Part shown: positions 55,298 through 64,000 of the stretch, in pieces
How the letters are laid out: the number at the start of each line of letters is the position of its first letter
Numbering within the stretch: the first letter of the stretch is position 1
Assembly: GCA_016165875.1 (NCBI GenBank)
Contig: JABBOT010000005.1
Coordinates: forward strand, 4,021,186-4,085,185
Direction of reading: 5' to 3'
DNA length: 64,000 bases
Source: Acanthopleura granulata
Taxonomy: Eukaryota > Mollusca > Polyplacophora > Chitonida > Chitonidae
The notes under the pieces: generated by a model
The model's database searches: none
Told to the model about the DNA's origin: nothing
The model's input: only the letters and a program-made list of their open reading frames with translations
Program-made: the position numbers and the translations under genes

Positions 55298-56470
55298 CCC
55301 TCGATTTAGTGTGTGTGTATGTGTCTCTTTCCTTTCTCATTTCTACAGGCAAAGTATTAGACTCGAATGGTGGTCACCAGCTGGAGTTTTTTTTTCTCCA
55401 CGTGAGGTGTCATCTACTACCAAATGTTGAAGGAATTCTTCCTTCTCTGTGATTTACTTTTCACTGACAAGATGGTAAGTTATTGGCACTTAGATGTATT
55501 ACCATGTGTTCTAGTAGCTAGTGGATTTCTACGACATAGCAGCTAAAGGGACGACATTTCGAAACCTCACGGCGCTCGACGGTAATGAGAGCCTCCTATT
55601 GGTGATTAATAGATGCTTTGGAGAAAATATTTTTCCAGTGAGAAATAATTGTTTTGGAGTGTTGGAAAAATACATCGATACCTTTTTCTGCAGTTTCGTA
55701 AGAATTTTCAGACCGAGCATTTTGCTTAGATCACTAAAGTCCCGTCGTACAAATTTTAAGAAATATAGCAACAAACGTGCGTGGCGTGCTTTTGAACGAT
55801 TTAGTGTGTGTGTGTATGTGTCTCTTTTCTTTCTCATTTCTACAGGCAAAGTATTAGACTGGAATGGTAGTCACCAGATGAAGTTTTTTCTTTCACTGAA
55901 ATATTATCTACAACCTAATGTTGAAGGAATTCTTCCTTGTCTGTGATTTACTTGTCACTGACACCGTGGTAAGTTATGGGAACTTCTATGTATTCACATG
56001 TGGTCTTGTGGCTGGTGGATTTGTAACACATTGCAGCTTAAAAGCCGTTGTGGTCGACAGTAGGAAAAGCCTATTATTTGTTCTTAATCGATCCTTTGGA
56101 GAAATTATTTTCGCAATTAGAAATAATTGTTTTGGAGTGTTGGAAAAGTACATAGATACCTTTTTGTGCAGTTTGGTAAGAATTTTCTGATCGAAGATCT
56201 TGCTTCAGGAACTAAAATGAGCGGGTAAAAATTTTAAGAAATATAACAGCGGACATGCGTGGCGTGCTTTTGAACGATTTAGTGTGTGTGCGTATGTGTC
56301 TCCTTTCTTTCTCGTTTCTACCGGCAAAGTATTAAACTCGAATGGTTGTCACCAGCTGGAGTTTTTTCTCCCCTGAGGTGTCATCTACTACCTAATGTTG
56401 AAGGAATTCTTCCTTCTCTGTGATTCATTTTTCACGGACACCATAGTAAGAGATCGGAAGTTCAGCATAT
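55298..56470 (+). repeat. Diverged monomers between LINE G and LINE E
   Basis: Two and a half monomers of the older type follow. Relic tRNA heads lie near 55500 (ACCATGTGTTCTAGTAGC) and 55995 (ACATGTGGTCTTGTGGC). The landmark TTTCTTTCTCATTTCTACAG recurs. They resemble the 11-12 kb and 22-24 kb monomers more than the central array. Confidence 0.85.
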
Positions 56471-56502
56471 TCCCATGTGGTCTAGTGGTTAGGATTCCTG
56501 GT
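56471..56502 (+). pseudogene. 5' half of tRNA-Glu, split by LINE E
   Basis: TCCCATGTGGTCTAGTGGTT and AGGATTCCTGG are identical to the central-array tRNA up to the anticodon stem, then LINE E begins. The partner half is at 61804. Confidence 0.92.
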
Positions 56503-56545
56503 TTGGGAGTTTGGCTGTGACTGCCCAGGTGGTCGGACGTGTTTT

Positions 56546-57788
56546 ATGAGTTACGAGTTGTTGTTGACGTTGCTTCCCGAGGAACCTGGCTTTTACGCTG
56601 TGGCCTCCTCAAACATGAATCGGCATTCCCGGAATGGAAGATTGTACCAGAGGAATTTATCGTTACTTGTGGAGGCTGGAGACAACAGGACAATATCGGC
56701 AGAAAAGTTGATTGCGGAAATTGAACGTGTTTATGGACTAAACAGTCTTCTTGCATGTGTGTCGGAAGGTACCGTTGGGTTCGAGATTACAGTGGCAGAG
56801 AAAGAAGTTTGAGATTTATTGAAAGATGGGACTACGGTCGAGTGCCACGAGTGTTCGTGCACAGAGGTTACAAGAAGGTCTGTGGTCGTGTCATTCATGC
56901 ACGTGTCGAGTTATGTGCAGGACAGTGAAATTAGAGCCAAACTCTTGGAAATGAATGTGGAAATGGTGACGGAAATCTAACGGCGCTTTTACAAAGTTAC
57001 CAATATAGCCGATGGAACAAGGTATGTGCGTATTGTTCTTCCACCAAGTGTGAAATCGTTGCCGTATGCCATGAAGTTTAGCACGAGAAACAGCTACGAA
57101 TATTTTCGTGTTGTACGTGACAATCATGTAAAGGTCTGCTCCTTGTGGTTGTCCGATGACCATTTATATAAGGATTGCCCGGAATTTGGCTGCCATACCG
57201 GTTTGCGCCAAGGCAACATGGCAAAGGCGTGCGCCACCCCCCGGTGTGAGAATTGTGGTCAATCAGGTGAAAGGTGCTACTGCGAAGGGTGTTTTGATTG
57301 CAACTGTTCCCCTTGAATATGCAACGAAGGCATAGAATGTGGCACCTGTTTACTTGCCCATGCTCAGAATCCGAGAATGATCAGGGGATGGCCAACCGGA
57401 CGACAAATGTTCACGAAGACGAAGGTGGGCATGAAAGCCTGTTTGTTGTTTCGCAAGCGCCCGAGCTCAACAACCCTGATATTCTTGAGACTCAGCTGGC
57501 GGTAATGGAAGAGCAGATCCAAAGCAGCAGGCGCTGGAGAGCGGAGATCTCGTGCCCGTTGTCAGTGAGGGTGGCGGCGACAACAATGACCTGGACTGCC
57601 GTGTACCAAGTGGTGCGATGAGGGTTGATCAAGAGGAGGGGAGAGGCAGCGATTGTGGAGACATAGACTCCTCACAAGGATTGGGATTTTCTGAGGTGAT
57701 CAGCAAACGTAAACATCGATACAAACCCCAGCCGAATCTAAACAAAGCGAGAATGATGGTCCCATGCAAGAAGAAGGACAATATGTAA
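56546..57788 (+). pseudogene. LINE E ORF1 (CCHC RNA-binding protein), broken
   Basis: The N-terminal frame (56546-56812) contains MNRHSRNGRLYQRNLSLLVE and ends at a stop. The middle region (57026 on) reads RIVLPPSVKSLPYAMKF. Then come CSLWLSDDHLYKDC (second Cys to Trp) and CHTGLRQGNMAKAC (second Cys and His both changed). The Cys-rich third region and the basic tail KPQPNLNKARMMVPCKKKDNM remain. It has at least four breaks. Start choice is uncertain between 56546 and internal Met codons aligned with MNRYSRNG of the other copies. Confidence 0.85.
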
Positions 57789-57825
57789 ACTTACACTAAT
57801 AGTTTTCTTCTTAAGAATTATCATC

Positions 57826-60800
57826 ATGGCGGTATGTCTGTGCTTTTTCACTCTTTTTCTCATGTTTATTTTTGCCACATTGAATTGTAATGGACTCAGG
57901 GATATCAATAAGTTAAAGGAAGTTCTGACCTATCATATTACTTCAGACCTTATTGCCCTACAGGAAACACACTGGGACGATGCTTTCATAGAAAACATTA
58001 AACACGTTATAGACGGCGATATTATATTATAGTAATTCTCCAGACAAGTTTAAAGGTGTAGCCTTTGTGATCGGAAAACATCATAAACATCACATTAAGG
58101 ATGTTTTTTTCAGTGACTCTGGTCGTTATATTAAGGTAACAATTTCTATTCAGGGACATGAAGTCAATGTCATTAATGTTTATGCTCCGAATTCTGTTAC
58201 GGAAAGAACTGACTTTTTAAAAAAAATCTAGTACATATAGTGAGAGATACCCCCCTCATCATGATGGGCGATTTTAACACGGCTTTTGCACTGGAGGACC
58301 ACTCAACCTTTACTTTGGAGTCAGATAAGTCTAGAGCAGAATTATGCAATACTATACAGACTTACAATCTAGAGGATTTGTGGCGTACTAGGCATCCTGA
58401 TAAAACTGGTTTTACGTGGCGACCTCATGTGGACGGTGTGTTGCGCCAGAGTAGAATAGATCATTGTTTAATTTCTAGGCAGTTGTTGGCTAGTTGTCAA
58501 CACATGCATATAAAATTTTCTCCCTATAGTGACCATTCCATCGTTTATGCAAAGTTTGAATTTTCTAGTATGGAAAGAGGCCTTTATGTTTTTAATAACA
58601 CGTTGTTAAATGACGATGATTTTTGCTCTGCCTTGAATCAGCTAATTGATAAACGGTTGACCTGTCCGTTGTACATGGTGGGATAACCTTAAGTACAAAA
58701 TCAAGGCCTTTTCACAGTCATATTGCAAAAGACGTCACAAGGAAAAATACGAAGAAATTAATGCTATTCAGAGAAAATTAGACAATGAGTATAGACGTGC
58801 CAGTGCTGTGCCTAATTATGATTTAAAGTATATTGTGCAACTTGAGGGTGAACTCGAGGTTTTTGAAAAGGAGAAGTGTAAAGGTGCTATTTTACGATCT
58901 AAAGCCCTCTGTGTACACCAGAGTGATAAAAACACAAAGTATTTCCTGAATTTGGAAAAACACAAACAACAAGATAAAACCACGAAAAGCTTGACGGCGT
59001 CAAATGGCAATACTGTATCAGATTGTAGAGGCATTTTAGGCGAAGTGTACTCATATTATATAGTAGCTTGTACACGTATGACCCGATTGATGAAGAAGCC
59101 AAGAAATCTGTGTTAGGGTCTATAGATGTAGCCTTAAATGAAGAAGACAGGCTCCTGTGCGAGCAGCCTCTAACACTGAAAGAAATGAGAACATCTTTAG
59201 GTGGTATGGCCGCTAATAAAAGCCCGGGTAATGACGGGTTAACGGTGGAGTTTTATCGCCACTTTTGGGGATTTTGAGGCCCAATTCTTTTTGATGTTTA
59301 TGAGGTTATCTTCAACAGAGGGCAGCTGACAAGAGTAATGAAAAGTGGAGTTATTTCACTTATTTATAAGCAGAGAGGAGACAGGTCCCTCCTTAAAAAC
59401 TGGCGCCCGATCAGCCTACTTAACGTAGATTATAAGATAATTTCTAGATGTATGGCCAACCGACTTAAGAAAGTCATTGGAACTATCGTTAATGAACATC
59501 AAACATGTTGTGTTCCCGGTACGGATATAGCCGACACAATATGCAGTCTACGTGATGCCTTATACTACGTAGAGAACGATGAAGTCGAAGCATATTTTAT
59601 TAAACGCTATCAAGGGAAAGCCCTCGACCGAGTAGCACATGGGTTTTTAAATGATGTTGTAACACAGTATGGATTTGGTGAACGTTCGCAGGTGGATTTC
59701 AATTTTCTACATCGACATAATGTCTTCTGTAAAGTGCAATGGGCATGTGACCCGATATTTTGCCGTATGTCAATCTGTGCGATAGGGTTGTCCCATCTCC
59801 GCACTATTGTGTGTTCTTAATGTTGAGCCTTTAGGCTCATTACTAAGATGATCACCAGGTGTAAAGGGTATTGATGTCCCTGGCATGAACACACAATGTT
59901 TGCTATTTCAGCATGCAGATGACGCAACTGTAACGGTCTGTAATCGTTCGTCGGTTAAAAGTGTGTTGTGTGTTAATAAATATTGTGAGGCTTCAAATGC
60001 CAAGATAAATTTTAAAAAGTCTGAAATTTATTGCTATGGTATTAATGACAACATTGAAAAATCGAAAACATTCCTGTTGTAAAGGACTCAATAAAAGTCT
60101 TAGGCGTGCATCTTGGACCGATGGAAAACGTGTGCAATGAGCGAAATTGGTCAGAAAAAGCTCAAAAGTGTAAAGTGCACTGTTAATATGTGGAAACAAC
60201 GCAAATTGTCCTTGCAAGGCAAAGTGGCAATTATAATGTCCTTATTATTGTCTAGATTCTGGTACAACAAGGCCGTTTTACCAGTCCCAGATATTATTTT
60301 ACAAGATGTAAAAGAAATGTGCATGGATTTTCTTTGGGGCGGTAAGGCTCATTTGGTGTCCTACGGAACGATTATAAATGACATGACTAAAGGTGGTTTA
60401 GGTCTGCCAGATATACGGAGCAAAGTGAAGGCTTTATGGGCCATTTTTTCCATGACACACGGTGTGCTGTATGCAAGACCTTCGTCAAGTTTTTCTTATC
60501 GATATGACAAAATCTGAACTTATACATGCCTTTGTTTTATATGTCATTGAATAAATCCCTGTTGTTCACTATTCCTCCTTTTTCCGCCGAAATGATGTTA
60601 GCCTGGTCAGACCTACGGAAGAATGTAACTGTGTGTATTACAAATGCACAGCAGGTTCTTTATCAACCTATTTTCTATAATCCAAACATCGCTACAGAGC
60701 AACACGCTCAAACCGTCGACGTTTTTATTAAAGCAAAGTTGTTTTGTGTTAAGGATTTTCCCTATATTGTTATCTCCGGGTTTCCTCCAGAAAGTGCTAT

Positions 60801-61647
60801 TGTTGAGATGGTGTTAGATGAATGTCCGGAGGCAAATATTTCTAAAGTTGTTACTGTGTATCGCGCTATAAAGTCTGCGATACCAATGGAATGGCTAAAT
60901 ATATTGGGTAGAATCAATAATTGCTCTGAGAGAGAGAGTGAACCCTGTATCACTGTGAAGGGGACTGTTTTTCAACTGCATACATTCACAACAAGTATTT
61001 TGTACAAATATGTCAGACAGCCCTTGATAAAGGAATCAGCCTGTGTGAGATACTGGAGCAGGGTGTTTCCTAATTTTGATCTTGGCATTGTGTGGCCGCT
61101 TGTAGGTCTCCCTGGAAAGAGTCCAGAATCGATACAGCTGGAGTGGAAAATTCTTCATAATGTCGTTTACACGAAAGAAAAGCTTTTCCGCATCGGCTTA
61201 GTTGACTGTGACAAATGTAATCCATGGGATGTTGATGTAGAAGACTTGTTTCATTTATTTACTAATTGTCCTAATAATTCAGACTTTATAAAATACATCT
61301 GCCATATTCTGGAAACATTATTCCGTTCTGTTCACCCAAGTGTTTTAAACCAGATGTCTCACCAAGAGCTCCTGTTGTTCGGAGTAACCAGGAAGGTGAA
61401 AAATGTAAATTTCGTTTTTGTAAATACTGTCTGCAGTTTGGCCAGATTCGCAATGTACAAAACAAGAAATGTGATGGTGTATGACGGAAAACAAGGGCCA
61501 GTTAAGTCCTTATTAAAAACAAATATACTTTCTTCTAGATTATATAGGGGAAAACGTAAAGATTTGTTTAACAAGCACTTCTTGAACAAAAATCTTTTCA
61601 ACAAGTTAGATGCTACTGGTGAAATAATTGTAAACTTACCAGATTAG
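57826..61647 (+). pseudogene. LINE E ORF2 (endonuclease, RT, C-terminal CCHC), broken
   Basis: The endonuclease (57826-58560) carries FATLNCNGLRD, ALQETHWDD, NVYAPNSV, MMGDFNTAF and YSDHSIVYAKF, the full set of expected catalytic motifs, across two frameshifts. The linker holds KNTKYFLNLEKHKQQD. The RT reads NWRPISLLNVDYKIISRCMA. The palm motif is damaged (KRYQGKALDRV where LINE C has NLDQEKAFDRV), and the active site is FQHADD (59906-59923). The thumb includes LSLQGKVAIIMSLLLS. The C-terminal 373-residue open part (60526-61647) has CNPWDVDVEDLFHLFTNC, with the second Cys replaced by Trp. Confidence 0.9.
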
Positions 61648-61803
61648 ACACTGGAAAGCTGTGTGCACGATATTAATGGAAGTCCTAACCTTGTGATAAA
61701 AATGTTTTTAATCACAGGGCAAACTTGTAAGAAAATGTCTGTACCGTTTCATGTATATTGAAGGTAATAAAATTTTTCTCAAAAGAAAACAAAAAAAAAA
61801 GGG

Positions 61804-61854
61804 GGATTCCTGACTTTCACCTAGGTGGCCCCGGTTCGATTATCGCCATGGGAA
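61804..61854 (+). pseudogene. 3' part of tRNA-Glu downstream of LINE E
   Basis: GGATTCCTGACTTTCACC then a T arm and CATGGGAA. Substitutions in the anticodon stem (TGACTTTCACCTAGG) and B box show decay after insertion, whereas the 5' half is unchanged. Confidence 0.92.
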
Positions 61855-62351
61855 CTAATATTTTTTCTTCAGATTTGATGCTGTTGGATATTGTTAACAT
61901 GGATTTGCAAGACATATCAGCTTAAGGGGCGACATTTATATAAACCACCGCGCTCGACGGTAGTGAAACTTTATTTTTGGTGATTGCTAGGTATTGTGGA
62001 GAAAATATTTTTGAACTGAGAAGAAATTGTTTTAGAGTGTTGGAAAAATATATAGGTAATTTTTGTGCAATTTGGTATGATTTTTCTGACCTTGCTTAAA
62101 TAACTAAAACTTGTAGAAGTTAAAAGAAATATTGAAGCAGACATGCGTGGCGTCCTTTTGAAAGACTTAGTGTATGTGTCTCTTTTCTTTCTGATTTCTA
62201 CAAGTATAGTATAAGGCTGGAATGGTGGTCACCAGCCGGAGTTTGTTCTTCCCCTGAAGTATCATCCACCGGCCAATTTTCAAGGAATTCTTCTTTCTCT
62301 GTGATTTACTTTCCAATGACACCATGTTAAGTTATTGACACTTGAACGTAT
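61855..62351 (+). repeat. Single diverged monomer between LINE E and LINE F
   Basis: Standard landmarks in order: ATTTTTTCTTC after the tRNA, GCGCTCGACGGTAGTG, GAGAAGAAATTGTTTTAGAG, GACATGCGTGGCGTCC, CTTTTCTTTCTGATTTCTAC, and GGAATTCTTCTTTCTCTG. It leads directly into the tRNA 5' half at 62352. Confidence 0.85.
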
Positions 62352-62386
62352 TCCCATGTGGTATAGTGGTTATGATTCCTGGCTTT
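62352..62386 (+). pseudogene. 5' part of tRNA-Glu, split by LINE F
   Basis: TCCCATGTGGTATAGTGGTT and ATGATTCCTGGCTTT match the tRNA through the anticodon stem into the loop, with two substitutions. LINE F follows. Confidence 0.9.
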
Positions 62387-62492
62387 TGGACACTCCAAGT
62401 AAGGCAGTTGAAGTGAGCGGACGTGTTTTGTTTGCAGAGATTTAGTATTGGGTTGTTCTTGTTACGCCAGTACGACCCGGGGCCCTGGCCCG

Positions 62493-63470
62493 ATGGCACA
62501 CATGGGTTCCCGAACCCACAGTGACACATCTGGGCGAAGTTGTCGGACTGACGAAAAGGAGCTGTCTCTCATTGTTGAAATCTTTGAGGATTCGGATATT
62601 TCTGTGGAGATGTTGCTTGCAGAAATTGAAAAAACATGAGGATTGAATACGTTGCACGCGTGTGTGCCGAAGGGAAGATGTTGCTTTGAAACCAGGGTAG
62701 GTGAAAGAGAAACTTACAGAGTTTTAAAGAATGGACTAGAAATCAATGGACACTCAGTTTTTTTTCTGTGAAGTCAGCAGAAGATCGCTGGGTGTATCAT
62801 TTCAGGCAATGTGGACGATGATGAAATCAGCATAAAACTGGAAGACATGGGCGTGGAAATTCTCTCAGATATTAAAAGAAGGTACCATAGACGGTACAAG
62901 GTGTGTACGTGTTACTCTCCCCCATGAAGTGAAGTCATTGCGATATGTAATGAAATTTCACACGGGTAACATTTCTGAGTATTTCTAGGTTGTTCATGAT
63001 AACCAAACTTAAGTATGCAGCCTTTGCCTTAGTGCCGATCACACGTGCAAAGCGTGCCCAGAATTCCGATGGAATTACAAGGTCATGTTGTTAGAAATTG
63101 TGAGACGCCCAAGTACGATGGATGCGGTTATTATGGCGAGAACTGTGTTTATGATTATTGCGAGGACTGGGGACAGCTCCCGTGTGAATGTTTGCCGTGT
63201 AATTTGTGCCAAGAACAGAAATGCGTATGCTCTGTTGACGAATGTGATTCCACTATGCGCAACTCCCGCACCGCAGCGCCTCTAGGCGCTGACCAAGAAG
63301 AAAGCGTGAATCATGAATTACCAACAGAAACCCCACTGCTTGAATTGTCTAGGCCGACGTGTGAGGATCGTGCAGAGAAAGAACCAATGTGGCCTAGCCA
63401 GGACATGCCGGACACCTCCCTCACTGGAAGCAGGGGTATTGGGAAGACAAGTGCCTGCAATTTCAGATAG
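62493..63470 (+). pseudogene. LINE F ORF1 relic
   Basis: From about 62493, MAHMGSRTHSDTSGRSCRTD then LSLIVEIFEDSDISVEMLLAEIEK resembles the N-terminal region of the other ORF1s and stops at 62639. Further on, DDDEISIKLEDMGVEILSDI (about 62817) matches the middle region. The knuckle area has CLSADHTCKAC, then a Cys-rich stretch (CEDWGQLPCECLPCNLC, near 63160-63210). Several frame changes. RNA-binding role by family analogy. Confidence 0.7.
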
Positions 63471-63632
63471 ATAAACAAACAGCCAAGAAAGGAGTCTCCA
63501 AACTGAAAAAGGAGAATGGACAATTGTGGGACCAAAAAGTCAAGCCACAAAAACAAAGAGGGCCCGGATTAATCCTGTACCAAATTTGTCAAAAGCCAGA
63601 TGGCTTATCCCGTATTAAATATATAATTCATA

Positions 63633-64000
63633 ATGGATATGACATTAAAACCATTGTTAACAATGATTTGTATATCGTCTCTAAATGTGAATGTGCTTAG
63701 AAGCGTGGCTAAACTGGGAAATGTATTGAGTATAGCTCCGGAGGGCATAATTTGTCACCAAGAAACTTTCTGGGACAACTCTTTTGTGGAAAATGACAAA
63801 CAATTTTTAATGACAAGATATATTTAAGTAATTGCCCCAGTGGTTATAAAGGTGTGGCGTTAATTGTTGTCAATCACCTTAAAAATAATATTGTATCAGT
63901 TGAGAATGATTCGAACGGACGTCTTGTAAAGGTTACGTTTCATTTTCATGGAAGAGTTATTGATATTATTAATGTGTATGCACCCAATAATGTCAATGAA
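63633..64000 (+). pseudogene. LINE F ORF2 start (endonuclease), partial
   Basis: The frame from 63633 gives ISSLNVNVLRSVAKLGNVLS and ICHQETFWDNSFVEND, then a stop at 63827. A shifted frame continues with YKGVALIVVNHLKNN, GRLVKVTF and IINVYAPNNVNE at the window end. The catalytic Glu of QETFW is kept, and the usual NxNG reads NVNV. The rest is outside the window. Confidence 0.8.

Larger units (their letters stand above)
56503..61803 (+). mobile_element. LINE E: longest tRNA-Glu-inserted LINE copy (5.3 kb)
   Basis: This is the most complete copy. The 5' junction is in the tRNA anticodon stem, ORF1 is at about 56546-57788, a 37-nt gap follows, and ORF2 is at 57826-61647. AATAAA lies at 61766-61771, then an A run and GGATTCCTG from 61804, matching the 5' side (56492-56500). 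It gives the best estimate of element size and layout. Both ORFs have several frameshifts. Confidence 0.92.
62387..64000 (+). mobile_element. LINE F: tRNA-Glu-inserted LINE of another subfamily, cut by the window end
   Basis: This begins at the same tRNA site as A, C, D and E. ORF1 (about 62493-63600) and the start of ORF2 are present. Protein similarity to copies C-E is limited to motifs, and it is closer to B in the endonuclease (HQETFWDNSF versus LQETFWNESF in B). The 3' end lies outside the window. Confidence 0.85.

Overview
This window is animal nuclear DNA. The evidence is two families of non-LTR retrotransposon (LINE) with an apurinic-type endonuclease and reverse transcriptase, a Ty3/gypsy LTR element primed by tRNA-Leu, RNA polymerase III genes with internal A and B boxes, and no compact bacterial-style coding. 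AT-richness and the mixture of element types suggest an invertebrate, perhaps marine, but the species cannot be named from this sequence. I see no ordinary host protein gene.

Layout. 1-2664 is non-coding sequence with a long hairpin (about 1551-1655) and a 221-bp tandem duplication (about 1784-2225). From about 2665 to the end, the window is one degenerate-to-pristine tandem array of a monomer built around a tRNA-Glu(TTC) gene, interrupted by retrotransposons. The monomer is about 590 bp when it carries the tRNA and about 490 bp when it carries only a relic of the tRNA 5' end. The pristine core is 28489-50346. There, 15 full-length 72-nt tRNA-Glu(TTC) genes (12 of them identical by eye) lie on the + strand, spaced either about 1.55-1.61 kb (three monomers) or 1.06-1.09 kb (two monomers). 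This is a higher-order repeat. Flanking blocks (2665-3977, 7298-7605, 11100-12173, 21305-24562, 55298-56502, 61804-62386) are older, diverged monomers.

Five of the six + strand LINE copies start inside a tRNA-Glu sequence at the same place, the 5' strand of the anticodon stem around GGATTCCTGGC. Four of the six end against the matching 3' part of a tRNA-Glu. The copies are A 4010-7296, B ~7606-11099, C 12174-21304, D 24563-28488, E 56503-61803, and F from 62387 to beyond the window. Copy A has a clear 12-bp target-site duplication. These copies belong to several diverged subfamilies but share the architecture: ORF1 with CCHC knuckles, then ORF2 with endonuclease, reverse transcriptase and a C-terminal CCHC. 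The parsimonious reading is a Tx1/L1-like LINE lineage specific for the tRNA-Glu anticodon arm, living inside a tandem tRNA-Glu array. Every copy is broken.

Other elements. A 4.1-kb gypsy element (15172-19285, minus strand, mag-like) is nested in the RT region of LINE C with a 5-bp target duplication GTAGG. It has LTRs, a tRNA-Leu primer site and a polypurine tract, but its RT lacks the catalytic block. A second LINE lineage (copy G, about 50347-55297, minus strand) with a canonical FADD motif lies in the array but not in a tRNA.

How the parts relate: the tRNA array supplies many identical, probably dispensable targets. The LINEs split tRNA genes into 5' and 3' halves. Unequal exchange appears to have homogenised and expanded the intact tRNA-bearing units in the centre, leaving decayed units and dead retrotransposons at the edges.
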